From an uncultured Oceanospirillaceae bacterium (GTDB taxonomy: Bacteria; Pseudomonadota; Gammaproteobacteria; Pseudomonadales; Balneatricaceae): a stretch of DNA of 64,000 nucleotides. Below the pieces are notes generated by a model. That model was not told the DNA's origin, did no database searches, and worked only from the letters and a program-made list of their open reading frames with translations. Below, piece after piece: positions 27,881 through 38,775 of this stretch. Each line of letters starts with the position of its first letter. Positions within the stretch are counted from its first letter, which is position 1. Position numbers and translations under genes: made by a program. The stretch covers positions 62,001 to 126,000 of the forward strand of contig CAKZPE010000050.1 in NCBI GenBank assembly GCA_937138495.1, given 5' to 3'.

Positions 27881-29431
27881 ATGCAGGCAAAGGTGATATT
27901 TGATCAACAGCTTCGCTGGCAGGATCTGGTCGCGGTGGCTGACGGTGCCACACTGGATATAAGTGATCTCCGCTGGCAGCGGATGCGCCGTGCCCGGCAG
28001 GCAGTGATGGATATGGTTGAACGGGGTGAGCGGGCGTATGGCATCACCACCGGGCTGGGGGATTTGTGTAATCATCTGTTAGCGCCGGCAGAGCTGGCGG
28101 ATATGTCCCGGGGGACCATTCTTAATCATGCCTGCGGCGTAGGTCCGGTGCTGGAAAAAAGGCAGGTACGGGCGATCATGGCAGCAGCTATTGCTAATTA
28201 CAGCCATGGCTATTCCGGTATCTCGGTGGATATCGTCACCGCCCTTCTAAATATGCTGAATGCCGGTGTAACTCCGCTGGTGCCGGAGCAGGGGTCGGTC
28301 GGATATCTGACTCACATGGCTCATATAGCTCTGCCGTTGTTGGGGGTAGGAGATGTGGAATATCAGGGTGAGATTATCCCGGCGACTGTTGCCTTGCGGC
28401 AGGCGGATATTGCATTGCCTGAAATCGGCCCGAAAGATGGCCTGAGTCTGGTGAACGGCACGCCCTGTATGACTGGGCTGGCCTGTCTGGTGGTTGCTGA
28501 TACGGAACATTTACTGGGTTGGGCTGATATCAGTGCGGCCCTCAGTTTTGAAGCCTGTGGTGGTCAGCTGGCTGCTTTCGGTGAAGCGAATCTGGCTTTA
28601 AAAGCATCGCCGCAGGTTAGCGATGTCGGGCATCGTCTGCGTTGTTTTCTGAGCGATAGCCGCTGGCTCGAATCCCGGCAGGGACGGCACACTCAGGATG
28701 CACTTAGTCTGCGTTCGATTCCTCAGATTCACGGTGCCTGTCGTCAGCAATGGCAGCATTTCAGTGAACAGGTTAACCGGGAGCTGAATGCGGCCACGGA
28801 TAATCCGCTGATATTGGAAGAGGCGGGATGCTTCCGGGTGATCTCGCAGGCGAATCCCCATGGGGAAAGTCTGGCGCTGGCCAGTGATGGTCTGGCGCCG
28901 GCGCTGGCGGAACTGACATCTGCCGCTGAGCGGCGCAGTTACCGGTTGTTGAATCCACAGGTCAGTGGTTTGCCGGGATATCTCACCGATGAGGGCGGGA
29001 TCAGTTCCGGTCTGATGATTGTGCAGTATGTCAGTGCGTCACTGACGGCTGAGAACCGTCGTCATGCACAGCCGGTATCGGTGGATAACTATGTGACTTC
29101 CGGTCTGCAGGAAGATCATCTGAGCTTTGGCACCAGTGCGGTACTGAGGCTGTTTAAGCAGCTTGCCAATGTGCGCAAGGTGTTGGCTATTGAGTTGATG
29201 TGCGCCGCGCAGGCCTGTGACTTTATCGCGGCGGACCAGCCACAGGAGAGCAATGTTTTCAGCCGGGGCGGCTGGGCATTGTGGCAACTGATACGCCAAA
29301 GTATCCCCCATTACACCCGGGAGCGCTGGGTGGCCAGAGATATTCAGGAACTGGATGACTTATTGGCAAATCCGGCCGTATTGTCAACGCTGGAGCAGGA
29401 TACAGGTATAGGAGAGATTGAACATGTTTGA
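27881..29431 (+). CDS. HutH paralogue lacking the MIO-forming Ala-Ser-Gly triad
   Basis: This is a 516-residue member of the histidine/phenylalanine ammonia-lyase family, directly upstream of the canonical HutH. At residues 138-141 the GSVG lead is kept but is followed at once by YLTHMAH. Aligned to the neighbour's [15 protein letters not shown], this is a clean three-residue deletion of ASG, which forms the MIO prosthetic group. The catalytic Tyr of DPYSLRC is also replaced by Leu (DALSLRS, Leu275). Tyr53 ([10 protein letters not shown]) and the QEDH segment remain. It is full length with no frameshift and overlaps canonical hutH by 8 bases. Normal MIO ammonia-lyase chemistry is unlikely; a regulatory subunit or another activity is possible. 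Confidence 0.85.
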   Translation: MQAKVIFDQQLRWQDLVAVADGATLDISDLRWQRMRRARQAVMDMVERGERAYGITTGLGDLCNHLLAPAELADMSRGTILNHACGVGPVLEKRQVRAIMAAAIANYSHGYSGISVDIVTALLNMLNAGVTPLVPEQGSVGYLTHMAHIALPLLGVGDVEYQGEIIPATVALRQADIALPEIGPKDGLSLVNGTPCMTGLACLVVADTEHLLGWADISAALSFEACGGQLAAFGEANLALKASPQVSDVGHRLRCFLSDSRWLESRQGRHTQDALSLRSIPQIHGACRQQWQHFSEQVNRELNAATDNPLILEEAGCFRVISQANPHGESLALASDGLAPALAELTSAAERRSYRLLNPQVSGLPGYLTDEGGISSGLMIVQYVSASLTAENRRHAQPVSVDNYVTSGLQEDHLSFGTSAVLRLFKQLANVRKVLAIELMCAAQACDFIAADQPQESNVFSRGGWALWQLIRQSIPHYTRERWVARDIQELDDLLANPAVLSTLEQDTGIGEIEHV

Positions 29432-30971
29432 GTTACAACTGGAACCCGGCAGCCTGACACTTGCTGATTTACGTCAGGTCAGCCGCCGCCGTTTACGGCT
29501 GGGACTGAGTCCGGCAGCCGTGCCGGCGATTGATGCCAGTACCGAGGTCGTTAACCGGGTGATTGAAGAAGACCGGACTGTGTACGGCATTAATACCGGC
29601 TTTGGCTTACTGGCCAATACACGGATTGCCAGTGAAGATCTGGAAACTCTGCAGCGCAGCATCGTATTGTCCCACGCTGCAGGTATTGGTGAACTGATGA
29701 GCGATGCCACCGTGCGGCTGATGATGGTGCTGAAGATTAACAGCCTGGCACGGGGGTTTTCCGGTGTGCGGTTAACGGTTATTGAAGCGCTGATCTGCCT
29801 GCTGAATGCGGAAGTCTTTCCCTGCATTCCGAGCAAGGGATCTGTAGGGGCGTCCGGTGATCTGGCTCCGCTGGCGCATATGAGTGCGGTACTTCTGGGG
29901 GAGGGGCGTGCACGTTATAAAGGGGAAGAAATTTCCGGCCAGGCAGCACTGGCGATTGCCGGTATCGAACCGCTGACGCTGGCGCCTAAAGAAGGTCTGG
30001 CGTTGCTGAATGGTACACAGGCATCGACGGCATTTGCGCTGGAAGGCTTATTCCATGCGGAAGATTTGTTTGCTTCAGGAGTCGTCTGTGGTGCGTTGTC
30101 AGTTGAGGCAGCGCTGGGTAGCCGCCGACCGTTCGATCCGCGGATTCATGCGGCCCGGGGTCAGGTGGGCCAGATTGATACTGCCGCGGCCTATCGTAGC
30201 CTGCTGAGTGATAACAGTGAACTGGGGGAATCTCATGTTGGCTGTGAAAAAGTACAGGACCCATATTCATTACGCTGTCAGCCTCAGGTGATGGGGGCTT
30301 GCCTGGATCAGATCCGCCATGCCGCTCAGGTGCTGGTGATTGAGGCGAATGGTGTGTCGGATAATCCGCTGGTCTGTGCGGCCGAAAACGATATTATTTC
30401 CGGCGGTAATTTTCATGCTGAACCGGTGGCGATGGTGGCGGATAACCTCGCAATCGCTATCGCTGAAATCGGCTCGCTGGCAGAGCGGCGTATTGCCCTG
30501 CTGATTGATAGCGGACTCTCCGGTTTGCCGCCGTTTCTGGTGGATAACGGCGGGGTGAATTCAGGCTTTATGATTGCTCAGGTAACGGCCGCAGCGCTGG
30601 CCAGTGAGAATAAAACTCTGGCGCATCCTGCCTCGGTGGACAGTCTGCCGACTTCTGCCAATCAGGAGGATCATGTATCAATGGCGACATTTGCCGGCCG
30701 GCGTTTGCGGGATATGGCCGAAAATACCCGGGGTATACTGGCGGTCGAATTGCTAAGTGCTGCGCAGGGACTGGATTTCCGGGCACCGGTAAAAACCTCT
30801 GAACGCCTGGAACAGGCTAAGTCGGCATTACGTGCCCGGGTACCTTTTTATGATCAGGACCGGTATTTTGCGGAAGACATTGCCCAGGCCAATGCGTTGT
30901 TGGCCGAAGCACCGCATAACGAATCCATGCCGTCAGCGTTGTTGCCATCGTTGGTGGCAGAACCGGCCTGA
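29424..30971 (+). CDS. hutH: Histidine ammonia-lyase
   Basis: HutH deaminates histidine to urocanate. The 515-residue protein keeps every expected feature: the MIO triad Ala143-Ser144-Gly145 in [15 protein letters not shown], Tyr54 in VYGINTGFG, Tyr281 in [10 protein letters not shown], and [11 protein letters not shown] 29424 has GGAGAG upstream; it overlaps the paralogue's end by 8 bases. This is the functional HutH of the cluster. Confidence 0.97.
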   Translation: MFELQLEPGSLTLADLRQVSRRRLRLGLSPAAVPAIDASTEVVNRVIEEDRTVYGINTGFGLLANTRIASEDLETLQRSIVLSHAAGIGELMSDATVRLMMVLKINSLARGFSGVRLTVIEALICLLNAEVFPCIPSKGSVGASGDLAPLAHMSAVLLGEGRARYKGEEISGQAALAIAGIEPLTLAPKEGLALLNGTQASTAFALEGLFHAEDLFASGVVCGALSVEAALGSRRPFDPRIHAARGQVGQIDTAAAYRSLLSDNSELGESHVGCEKVQDPYSLRCQPQVMGACLDQIRHAAQVLVIEANGVSDNPLVCAAENDIISGGNFHAEPVAMVADNLAIAIAEIGSLAERRIALLIDSGLSGLPPFLVDNGGVNSGFMIAQVTAAALASENKTLAHPASVDSLPTSANQEDHVSMATFAGRRLRDMAENTRGILAVELLSAAQGLDFRAPVKTSERLEQAKSALRARVPFYDQDRYFAEDIAQANALLAEAPHNESMPSALLPSLVAEPA

Positions 30972-30985
30972 GCAGGAGTATGGGG

Positions 30986-32200
30986 ATGTATAGTCAGAGA
31001 TGTCAGCATCTGTGGCATGGCTTTCATGCAGTCACCATGGAAGAAGGGCGCTATAACACCGTTGAGAATGCCGCGATTGCCGTGGATAACGGTGTTATCA
31101 GCTGGGTTGGCCGTTACGCTGATTTTTCTGGCGTGGCATCAGAGTACACTGATCTGGGTGGCGGTTGGGTTACCCCCGGGCTGATCGACTGCCACAGTCA
31201 TATCGTGTTTGGCGCTAACCGCAGCCGGGAGTTTGAACTGCGTTTACAGGGTGCCAGCTACGAGGAAATTGCCCGGGCGGGCGGTGGCATTGCCAATACG
31301 GTGAAAGCTACCCGGCAAGCCAGTGATACAGAGCTGTTGCAACGTGCTGAAAGCCTGTTGCTGGATCTGATGGCTGATGGTGTCACCACGCTGGAAGTGA
31401 AATCCGGTTACGGTCTGGATCTGGAAAACGAAACCAAGATGCTTCGGGTAGCCAGAGAGCTGGAGAAACAGTGGCCGGTCGATATTATGACCACCTGTCT
31501 GGCGGCTCATGCTCTGCCACCGGAGTTCAGCGACGGTGATGCATATATAGATTATCTGTGTGAGACTGTTTTGCCGGCAATAGCAGAGCAGCAACTGGCG
31601 GATGCGGTAGATGGTTTTTGTGAAAAAATAGCGTTTTCTCCGGCGCAGATTAAGCGTTACCTGCAAACCGCTGTTGGGCTGGGGCTGCCCCTGAAGCTTC
31701 ATGCGGAGCAATTGTCTGCACTGGGTGGCAGTAAGATGGCGGCAGAGCTGGGGGCGCTTTCGGTGGACCATCTTGAATATGCGACTGTCGAAGATGTCGC
31801 CGCAATGGCGGAATATGGCACGGTGGCAGTTATTCTGCCCGGTGCTTTTTATGTGCTGAAGGAAACACAGCAACCGCCGGTTCAGTTATTGCGGGATTAT
31901 AATGTGCCAATGGCGCTGGCCAGTGATGCCAATCCGGGCTCATCGCCGGTGCGGTCTTTACGGCTGATGATGAACATGGCCTGCACTCTGTTTGGCTTTA
32001 CCCCTGAGGAAGCGCTGGCGGGCGTGACATGCCACGCCGCCCGGGCGCTGGGGCTGGCTGAAACCCATGGAATTCTTACGGCCGGTAAGCAGGCCGATTT
32101 TGTTTGCTGGAACATAGAATCACCTGCTGAGCTAAGCTATTGGTTAGGGGGACGCCTGAATAAAGCCAGAGTGAAGCGAGGTGTACGCCGTGATATCTGA
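30986..32200 (+). CDS. hutI: Imidazolonepropionase
   Basis: HutI opens the imidazolone ring to give N-formimino-L-glutamate. The amidohydrolase has [12 protein letters not shown] near residue 65, KSGYGLD, HAEQL and SDANPGSSP, all family hallmarks. Of two ATGs, 30986 is preferred because AGGAG lies seven bases upstream, while 30980 is only one base after it. The protein is 404 residues. The end overlaps hutG by about 11 bases. Confidence 0.96.
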   Translation: MYSQRCQHLWHGFHAVTMEEGRYNTVENAAIAVDNGVISWVGRYADFSGVASEYTDLGGGWVTPGLIDCHSHIVFGANRSREFELRLQGASYEEIARAGGGIANTVKATRQASDTELLQRAESLLLDLMADGVTTLEVKSGYGLDLENETKMLRVARELEKQWPVDIMTTCLAAHALPPEFSDGDAYIDYLCETVLPAIAEQQLADAVDGFCEKIAFSPAQIKRYLQTAVGLGLPLKLHAEQLSALGGSKMAAELGALSVDHLEYATVEDVAAMAEYGTVAVILPGAFYVLKETQQPPVQLLRDYNVPMALASDANPGSSPVRSLRLMMNMACTLFGFTPEEALAGVTCHAARALGLAETHGILTAGKQADFVCWNIESPAELSYWLGGRLNKARVKRGVRRDI

Positions 32201-33005
32201 TCCGTTTGAATTTACACCGGGGACGACACCGTTGCTGGTCAGCATGCCACACTCCGGTCTGCAACTGACCGATGCGGTGGCCAGTGGGCTGACAGCATCG
32301 GCCCTGCAGCTGGCCGATACTGACTGGTTTATTCCCGAACTATACAGTTTTCTGAGTGAGTTAGGTGTGGGGGTAATCCGTGCAAACTATTCCCGCTATG
32401 TGCTTGATCTGAACCGTTCGCTGGATGATAAACCGTTGTATGCGGGTAAGGTGACCGGGTTGTTTCCGGATATCAGCTTTGCCGATGACAGCCTTTTCTT
32501 GCCCGGACAGGCGCCGGAAGAAGATGAGCGGGAACGCTATAAACAGCAAATATGGCGGCCCTATCATCAGCAGATCCGTAACGAGCTTGACCGGCTGAAA
32601 GCCGTACACGGCAATGCGATGTTGTTTGATGCCCACAGTATCGCGCCGCGGGTACCGATGTTGTTTGACGGCCGTTTGCCGGATTTTAATTTTGGTACGA
32701 ACAACGGGGCCAGTTGCCGGTTTGGTTTAACGTCTCAGTTAGAGGCCCTGACCTGTGCGGATGGGCGCTATACCTGTGTGACTGATGGCCGTTTTAAAGG
32801 AGGCTTTATAACCCGTCATTTCGGTCAGCCTGCGGAAGGCATTGAGAGCCTGCAGCTGGAGCTGTCACAGGGGACCTATCTGGACGATGCCGCTTTTACT
32901 GCGAAGCGTTTTGGTGCGTATCAGATTGATCCTAAAAAGCTGTGCCATGTGCAGCCACTGTTACGGCAGATTACCCAACATCTGCTGGATGCTCTGCAGC
33001 ACTAA
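32190..33005 (+). CDS. hutG: N-formylglutamate deformylase (amidohydrolase)
   Basis: HutG cleaves N-formyl-L-glutamate to glutamate and formate, completing the pathway begun by HutF. The protein of ~271 residues has [34 protein letters not shown] and the GFITRHFG...[11 protein letters not shown] segment. GTG 32190 has GCGAGG eight bases upstream; GTG 32181 is an alternative. It overlaps hutI and ends 4 bases into the convergent XRE gene. Confidence 0.95.
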   Translation: MISDPFEFTPGTTPLLVSMPHSGLQLTDAVASGLTASALQLADTDWFIPELYSFLSELGVGVIRANYSRYVLDLNRSLDDKPLYAGKVTGLFPDISFADDSLFLPGQAPEEDERERYKQQIWRPYHQQIRNELDRLKAVHGNAMLFDAHSIAPRVPMLFDGRLPDFNFGTNNGASCRFGLTSQLEALTCADGRYTCVTDGRFKGGFITRHFGQPAEGIESLQLELSQGTYLDDAAFTAKRFGAYQIDPKKLCHVQPLLRQITQHLLDALQH

Positions 33006-33835
33006 ATTGTTTTTTGGATATCCAGACATAACTGACTGGCCTGATGAGGCAGGATATCTGCAATCCTCACCAGATGGTCGAAGTGTTTCGACAGGCCACT
33101 GATTTGCTCGCTGCCGGTGACCATCAGATAGGTGCCCCCCAGATATATGGCTGCACGTTGATTGCCAAATACAGTTAATGGCGCGGAATAGTGCTTCAGC
33201 CGATCATAAAAATGTACCCGCAGAGTGGGATAATACTCATCAGTGAGGCGGGCCATATATTCAAACTGAGCCATGCGTAACGCCCGGGGGATGTTCTGCC
33301 AGATCCCCTGTCCCTGTGCCAGTTCATGTAGCGCCTGTAACGGCATGCATATTTCCAGATCATTGCCCCGTTCCTGAACGGTTTTCAGCAGGTCTTCACC
33401 AAAATTGTACCGGGGAGAAGCCCGGTGAGGTTCCAGTTCGTGATTAACCAGTTCCGGCAGGCTGAGCATGTCCGGCAGGTAGGCGGGGACATAACGGGTT
33501 TTTCCGCCATTAATTTCAGCGCGCCACTGGGTCAGGGGAGAATGCTGGGCCTGGTCCGGTATCAGTTCGATCTCGGCGCTGCTGGAGACCTGCAGGCTGG
33601 CATCACTGGCGCCGGCAACCCCCAATAGCCAGTCCACAGAAACACCCTGTGCCGCAGCGATCCTCATCAGGGCTTCAGCGCGGGGCAGACGCAAATTAGC
33701 CGGGTCGAGAAACTGGCTCATGGCTGAACGGTCCAGCTGGCACTGCCGGGCGAATTCGCTGGGGTTAAGGCCGGACTGATCCAGTAAATCTTTCAGACGC
33801 TCACGAAATACCGGGGCTATTTCCCTTTTATCCAT
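33002..33835 (-). CDS. XRE-family transcriptional regulator
   Basis: This 277-residue protein has an N-terminal Cro/CI-type helix-turn-helix (~10-70: RERLKDLLDQSGLNPSEFARQ, SAMSQFL, AEALMRIAAAQGVSVDWLLG). It also has a C-terminal domain of ~170 residues that I do not recognise, containing an aromatic ADEYYP-like helix (LTDEYYPTLRVHFYD) and a Gly-rich strand region (YLGGTYLMVTG). It is divergent from the desaturase gene across a large inverted repeat, so autoregulation and control of the desaturase/PhnD-like pair are likely. Ligand unknown. Confidence 0.8.
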   Translation of the reverse strand: MDKREIAPVFRERLKDLLDQSGLNPSEFARQCQLDRSAMSQFLDPANLRLPRAEALMRIAAAQGVSVDWLLGVAGASDASLQVSSSAEIELIPDQAQHSPLTQWRAEINGGKTRYVPAYLPDMLSLPELVNHELEPHRASPRYNFGEDLLKTVQERGNDLEICMPLQALHELAQGQGIWQNIPRALRMAQFEYMARLTDEYYPTLRVHFYDRLKHYSAPLTVFGNQRAAIYLGGTYLMVTGSEQISGLSKHFDHLVRIADILPHQASQLCLDIQKTI

Positions 33836-33852
33836 GATGATTACCCGTTGTT

Positions 33853-33884
33853 TTGTATAAATTACAATATTTGTATTTATACAA
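33853..33884. promoter_or_regulatory. Large inverted-repeat operator between XRE gene and desaturase
   Basis: TTGTATAAA (33853-33861) and TTTATACAA (33876-33884) are perfect 9-bp inverted arms with a 14-base centre that itself nearly repeats the pattern (TTACAATATTTGTA). A related imperfect palindrome occurs at 33902-33925 (TGTAAATTT ... AAATTACA). The position covers the promoters of both divergent genes. Confidence 0.6.
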
Positions 33885-33992
33885 CAAAGTGATTTAACTG
33901 CTGTAAATTTTATACATAAATTACAAATTCACAAATAGCCTCAAATAATGCCAGAGCATATGCTTTTCTTATTGAAAGGTAAGGAGAGATAT

Positions 33993-34931
33993 ATGCACGC
34001 CAGAGATGGAATCCGGATAGAGTGGCCGACTTTATTGCTGATTATTGCCTGCTATGCCAGTTGGTGGCTGGCAGTGTCGGTTGTTGGCTGGAGCGCGTTT
34101 GTGTGGCTGAGTATACCGGTGCTACTGGCGTTACAGTCTTCGTTACAGCATGAAGTTTTGCATCATCACCCGACGGGTTGGCGCTGGCTGAATGAAGCAC
34201 TGGTGTTCCTGCCGGTCGGTGTTTTCTTGCCGTATGAACGCTTTAGGGACAGCCATTTGATCCATCATCGGGATGAGAATCTCACGGACCCTTATGATGA
34301 CCTGGAGTCGCATTATGTTGATCCTCAGCGGTGGCAAACGCTGCCAACAGCGATAAGGGATATTTACAACTTCAATAACAGTTTATTGGGGCGGATGCTG
34401 ATCGGGCCGGGGCTTTCCCTGTGGTTGTTTTACCGCAGCGACCTGCGGGTTGTGATGGCCGGGGACTGGTCGGTTATCCGGGCGTATCTGATGCACCTGG
34501 TGGGGCTGATCCCGATGTTGTGGTGGCTGTCTGAAGTGGCGCAGGTGAGTCTCGGGCTGTATATGCTGTGCGCTTATGCGGGGCTGTCGATTCTCAAGAT
34601 CCGTACCTTTCTGGAACATCGGGCACATTTTGCTGTTGCGGCGCGTACGGTAATCGTTGAAGACCGTGGGCCGCTGGCTTTTCTGTTTCTGAATAATAAT
34701 TTTCATCTGGTGCATCATCAGTATCCCGGAGTGGCCTGGTATCTTTTACCGGCGCTCTACCGGAAGCAGCGGGAACAGTTTCTGACGGATAATCAGCATT
34801 ATCGGTATGCCAACTACCGTGAAGTGTTTAAAGAATATTTTCTGCAGGCAAAAGAACCGGTACCTCATCCGCAAATGCCGGTGACGCAAAACTCTCAGGT
34901 GGAGCAACGCTCCGGTGAGGTGACCGGATGA
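33993..34931 (+). CDS. Membrane fatty acid desaturase-family protein
   Basis: This 312-residue integral membrane di-iron protein has three histidine boxes: HEVLHH (53-58), HLIHH (88-92) and HLVHH (238-242), plus EHRAH near 209. Several hydrophobic segments lie between boxes. The family includes acyl-lipid and acyl-CoA desaturases and related hydroxylases; substrate cannot be set. ATG 33993 has AAGGAGAG just upstream, so the in-frame ATG at 33948 is not used. The stop overlaps the next start (ATGA). Confidence 0.85.
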   Translation: MHARDGIRIEWPTLLLIIACYASWWLAVSVVGWSAFVWLSIPVLLALQSSLQHEVLHHHPTGWRWLNEALVFLPVGVFLPYERFRDSHLIHHRDENLTDPYDDLESHYVDPQRWQTLPTAIRDIYNFNNSLLGRMLIGPGLSLWLFYRSDLRVVMAGDWSVIRAYLMHLVGLIPMLWWLSEVAQVSLGLYMLCAYAGLSILKIRTFLEHRAHFAVAARTVIVEDRGPLAFLFLNNNFHLVHHQYPGVAWYLLPALYRKQREQFLTDNQHYRYANYREVFKEYFLQAKEPVPHPQMPVTQNSQVEQRSGEVTG

Positions 34932-35752
34932 TTGCACGTTTTCCCATGTATGACTGGCCGGAGCTGAAAGAACAGCATACCGCTATGTGGCAGCATCTGG
35001 CAGCGGTGTTGCGAGAAGATCTACCCGCTGAACTTGCTGTGCCAGAGACTCTGGCCAGAGACGGAGATATCGTTCAGCAGTGGTGTTCGCCGTCTTTGCT
35101 GGTGGGACAAACCTGCGGCCTGCCATTTGCACAGGGGCTGTATAAACAAACCACTTTACTGGGAAGCCCTGTCTATCGGCTGGAAGATTGTCTGACGGGT
35201 GACTACTACAGCGTGATTGTGGCAGCGCCCGGGGTGGATGTTGCCGGGATACGTTTGGAGGGGGTTGAGGCAGTGGCTGAACCCGGGAGTAAGCTTCGGG
35301 CGGCGGTCAATGCAACAGATTCCCAGTCAGGCTTTTCTGCCCTTTTGCACAGCCTGGCTAAGTTTTCGCTGAGCGAAGTGTACGTGTCTGGCAGCCACCG
35401 TGCTTCGGTGCAGATGCTGGCGGCCGGCGAGGCGGATATTGCCAGTATAGATGCCGTGAGCTGGGCGCTGGCGCAGCGCTATGAGCCAACTGCCCAGGGG
35501 TTACAGGTAATCGGTTTAAGTGAGCCAACGCCCTGCTTGCCGATGATCAGTGGTGTCAGTGAGTATGCAAGGCAGATCAGCCGGAGTCTGATGCGGGGGA
35601 TCGCTTCACTGGATGAATCACTGAAAGCCGATTTGTTACTGGAAGGGTTGGTGCAGCGCAGCACGTCAGAGTATCTGTTTCTGTCGCCCCGGCTGGCCGG
35701 GGCGATGCAGAAACATGGTCTGACAGAGGTTAGCGTTCAAGCAACGGCTTAA
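34928..35752 (+). CDS. PhnD-like substrate-binding-fold protein without signal peptide
   Basis: This 274-residue protein resembles the phosphate/phosphonate (PhnD/SsuA/transferrin-type) periplasmic binding fold: a CGLPF-type lobe 1 motif, [13 protein letters not shown] in the hinge region and [15 protein letters not shown] in lobe 2. The N-terminus ([16 protein letters not shown]) has no signal peptide or lipobox, so it would stay in the cytoplasm. No transporter permease or ATPase is adjacent. It overlaps the desaturase gene by 4 bases and the convergent uvrA end by 23 bases. A ligand-sensing role linked to the desaturase is possible but speculative. Confidence 0.72.
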   Translation: MIARFPMYDWPELKEQHTAMWQHLAAVLREDLPAELAVPETLARDGDIVQQWCSPSLLVGQTCGLPFAQGLYKQTTLLGSPVYRLEDCLTGDYYSVIVAAPGVDVAGIRLEGVEAVAEPGSKLRAAVNATDSQSGFSALLHSLAKFSLSEVYVSGSHRASVQMLAAGEADIASIDAVSWALAQRYEPTAQGLQVIGLSEPTPCLPMISGVSEYARQISRSLMRGIASLDESLKADLLLEGLVQRSTSEYLFLSPRLAGAMQKHGLTEVSVQATA

Positions 35753-38552
35753 GGAACTGGCCGGTGTAGGAATGCTCAGTGGCGGCAACGTCTTCAGGCG
35801 TACCGGTGGCGATGATATGGCCGCCTTTGGTACCGCCTTCAGGCCCCAGGTCGACGATCCAGTCGGCTGTCTTGATGACATCCAGATTGTGTTCAATAAC
35901 CACGATGGTGTTGCCGTGATCCCTTAACCGGTAAAGCACGTTCAGCAGTTGCTGAATATCATAGAAGTGCAGACCTGTAGTCGGCTCATCCAGAATATAC
36001 AGGGTTTTGCCGGTGTCCCGTTTACTCAGTTCTTTAGCCAGTTTTACCCGCTGAGCTTCACCGCCGGAGAGAGTGGTAGCAGCCTGTCCAAGACGGATGT
36101 AGCTAAGGCCTACATCGATCAGGGTTTGCAAGCGACGGGACAGCGCCGGAATGGCATCGAAGAATTCCCGGCCGTCTTCAACGGTCATTTCCAGTACTTC
36201 GTCGATGCTCTTACCCTTGTATTTCACTTCCAGTGTTTCGCGGTTATAACGCTTGCCTTTACAGACGTCACAAGGCACATACACATCCGGCAGGAAGTGC
36301 ATTTCCACCTTGATAACCCCGTCACCCTGACAGGCTTCACAGCGGCCGCCTTTAACGTTAAAGCTAAAGCGTCCCGGTTTGTAGCCGCGGGCTCGGGCTT
36401 CCTGAGTACCTGCAAACAGTTCACGGATCGGGGTGAAGATGCCGGTGTAGGTGGCCGGGTTAGAGCGCGGTGTACGGCCAATCGGACTCTGGTCGATATC
36501 GATGACCTTGTCCATCTGCTTCAGGCCATCAATCTCCTGATGCGGCGCGGCGTCCAGTGTGGTGGCCTTATTCAGTTCGGTGGCTGCCAGTGGATACAGA
36601 GTACCGTTAATCAGGGTGGATTTACCGGAGCCTGATACACCTGTTACACAGGTCAGCAGGCCCAGCGGGATCTCCAGATTTACTTCATTCAGGTTGTTAC
36701 CGGTCGCGCCCAGCAGCTTCAGCCAGCGACCATCCGGGGCGTTACGCTTGCTGGGAACTTCGATTTTCCGGCGGCCGGAAATGTAGTCGCCGGTGATAGA
36801 GTTTTCGTTATCCATTACCTGTTGCGGTGTGCCCTGAGCGATGATTTCGCCGCCGTGTACACCGGCGCCCGGGCCGACATCGATAACATGATCTGCCAGG
36901 CGGATGGCATCTTCGTCGTGCTCCACAACGATGACGGTGTTACCCAGATCCCGCAGGTGAACCAGGGTTTTCAGCAGGCGGTCGTTGTCCCGCTGATGCA
37001 GGCCGATTGAGGGTTCATCCAGTATGTACATGACACCGACGAGGCCGGCACCGATCTGGCTGGCCAGACGGATGCGCTGCGCTTCCCCGCCAGACAGGGT
37101 TTCGGCGCTGCGTTCCAGTGACAGATAATCCAGGCCAACATTCACCAGGAAGGCAAGGCGCAGGCGGATTTCCTTGACAATCTTGTCGGCGATTTCACCA
37201 CGCTTACCGCTCAGTTTCAGGGTTTCGAAATAGTCATAACAGTCACCGATGGCCATTTCTACGATTTGTGGCAGGGTTTCGGTCGCAATGAAAACGTGAC
37301 GCGCGTCGCGGCGTAAACGGCTGCCGTCACAGGACGGGCAGGACTGCATGTTGATGTATTTAGACAGATCTTCCCGGACCATCTCTGATTCGGTTTCCCG
37401 ATAGCGGCGCTCCAGGTTATTCAGTACCCCCTCAAATGGATGGGATTTGCTGATAGAGTCGCCCCGGTCGTTCAGGTACTTAAAGGCGATGTTGTCTTTA
37501 CCACTGCCTTGCAGAATGACTTTCTGTTGCTTGGCGCTCAGCTCACCAAACGGCGTGTTGATATCAAAATCATAATGAGCGGCAACGGCTTTTAGCTGCT
37601 GGAAGTAGTACAGCGCACGGCGGTCCCAGCCACGGATTGCCCCCTCTGAAAGGGTTAGCCCGGGATCGCACACTACTTTTTTCGGATCAAAAAACTGCTT
37701 AACACCCAGGCCGTCGCAGGATGAACATGCGCCGTGGGGGTTGTTAAACGAGAACATCCGCGGTTCCAGTTCCTGGATGCTGTGGCCACACTTCGGACAG
37801 GCAAAACGGGCAGAGAAAACCATGTCTTCGCCATCACCGTCCATGTAGCAAACGGTAGCGATACCGTCGGTCAGGTTCAGTGCGGTTTCGAATGACTCTG
37901 CCAGACGGGCCTGCAGATCGGGGCGGACTTTAAAGCGGTCGACTACCGCTTCAATGTTGTGTTTCTTGTTCTTGTCCAGCTCAGGTGCGCTGTCGATGTC
38001 CACCACAATGCCGTCAATGCGGGCGCGGACAAATCCCTGAGTTTTCAATTCGCTGATGGTGTGTAAGTGCTCACCTTTTCGGCCCTGTACAATCGGTGCC
38101 AGCAGCATCAGTTTACTGCCCTCAGGCAGGGCGACTACCTGATCGACCATCTGACTGACAGTCTGAGCGGCCAGTGGCAGGTCGTGATCCGGACAGCGGG
38201 GTTCACCGGCACGGGCAAACAGCAAACGCAGATAATCGTAAATTTCAGTTATGGTTCCCACGGTGGAACGGGGGTTGTGGGAGGTGGATTTCTGCTCAAT
38301 GGAGATTGCCGGAGATAAACCTTCAATGTGATCCACATCGGGTTTTTCCATGACCGACAGGAATTGCCGGGCATACGTAGACAGGGATTCCACATAGCGG
38401 CGCTGGCCTTCTGCATAGAGAGTGTCAAACGCCAGCGATGATTTGCCAGACCCGGAAAGCCCGGTGATAACAACCAGCTTATCGCGGGGGATTTCCAGAT
38501 CGATATTCTTAAGATTGTGGGTACGGGCCCCGCGAACCAGGATTTGTTCCAT
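35730..38552 (-). CDS. uvrA: Excinuclease ABC subunit A
   Basis: UvrA is the damage-recognition ATPase of nucleotide excision repair. The 940-residue protein has two ABC modules: first Walker [10 protein letters not shown] at 31-39, second [10 protein letters not shown], and LSGGEAQR signatures in both. It also has two zinc modules (CPKCGH ... CSSCDG, and CEACQGDG ... [10 protein letters not shown]). Start 38552 ([15 protein letters not shown]) gives the E. coli length; an upstream in-frame TTG at 38585 is unlikely. It is divergent from ssb with a LexA box between them. Confidence 0.97.
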   Translation of the reverse strand: MEQILVRGARTHNLKNIDLEIPRDKLVVITGLSGSGKSSLAFDTLYAEGQRRYVESLSTYARQFLSVMEKPDVDHIEGLSPAISIEQKSTSHNPRSTVGTITEIYDYLRLLFARAGEPRCPDHDLPLAAQTVSQMVDQVVALPEGSKLMLLAPIVQGRKGEHLHTISELKTQGFVRARIDGIVVDIDSAPELDKNKKHNIEAVVDRFKVRPDLQARLAESFETALNLTDGIATVCYMDGDGEDMVFSARFACPKCGHSIQELEPRMFSFNNPHGACSSCDGLGVKQFFDPKKVVCDPGLTLSEGAIRGWDRRALYYFQQLKAVAAHYDFDINTPFGELSAKQQKVILQGSGKDNIAFKYLNDRGDSISKSHPFEGVLNNLERRYRETESEMVREDLSKYINMQSCPSCDGSRLRRDARHVFIATETLPQIVEMAIGDCYDYFETLKLSGKRGEIADKIVKEIRLRLAFLVNVGLDYLSLERSAETLSGGEAQRIRLASQIGAGLVGVMYILDEPSIGLHQRDNDRLLKTLVHLRDLGNTVIVVEHDEDAIRLADHVIDVGPGAGVHGGEIIAQGTPQQVMDNENSITGDYISGRRKIEVPSKRNAPDGRWLKLLGATGNNLNEVNLEIPLGLLTCVTGVSGSGKSTLINGTLYPLAATELNKATTLDAAPHQEIDGLKQMDKVIDIDQSPIGRTPRSNPATYTGIFTPIRELFAGTQEARARGYKPGRFSFNVKGGRCEACQGDGVIKVEMHFLPDVYVPCDVCKGKRYNRETLEVKYKGKSIDEVLEMTVEDGREFFDAIPALSRRLQTLIDVGLSYIRLGQAATTLSGGEAQRVKLAKELSKRDTGKTLYILDEPTTGLHFYDIQQLLNVLYRLRDHGNTIVVIEHNLDVIKTADWIVDLGPEGGTKGGHIIATGTPEDVAATEHSYTGQFLKPLLER

Positions 38553-38623
38553 CAGTATGTCCGACTTGTGCGCAAAAGGAGTCAATTATAGAGGCAGATG
38601 GTATATAAAAGCACCCTAAAAAG

Positions 38624-38639
38624 CTGTTTATTTATACAG
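38624..38639. promoter_or_regulatory. LexA (SOS) box between uvrA and ssb
   Basis: CTGT-N8-ACAG (CTGTTTATTTATACAG) matches the proteobacterial LexA consensus exactly at the conserved positions. It lies just upstream of the ssb -35 and about 70 bases before the uvrA start, placed to control both genes. Confidence 0.85.
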
Positions 38640-38643
38640 ATAA

Positions 38644-38673
38644 TTGACGGGTGTTCAGAGGGGTAAATATGCT
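38644..38673 (+). promoter_or_regulatory. Predicted ssb promoter
   Basis: TTGACG (38644-38649) and TATGCT (38668-38673) with an 18-base spacer, starting five bases after the LexA box. Confidence 0.6.
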
Positions 38674-38775
38674 ATGCTTGGCGCCAGGAAAATGAATCGG
38701 TCACCGTCCGGGACCGAACCAAGATCAACAGATGCAATATAGCCCCGCAGGACGCTGGGGGGAGTGGAGAATTCA

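Noticed and set aside
27881..29431. Calling the first HutH paralogue a pseudogene
   Set aside because: It is full length, without frameshift or premature stop, with retained structural motifs and coupled translation.
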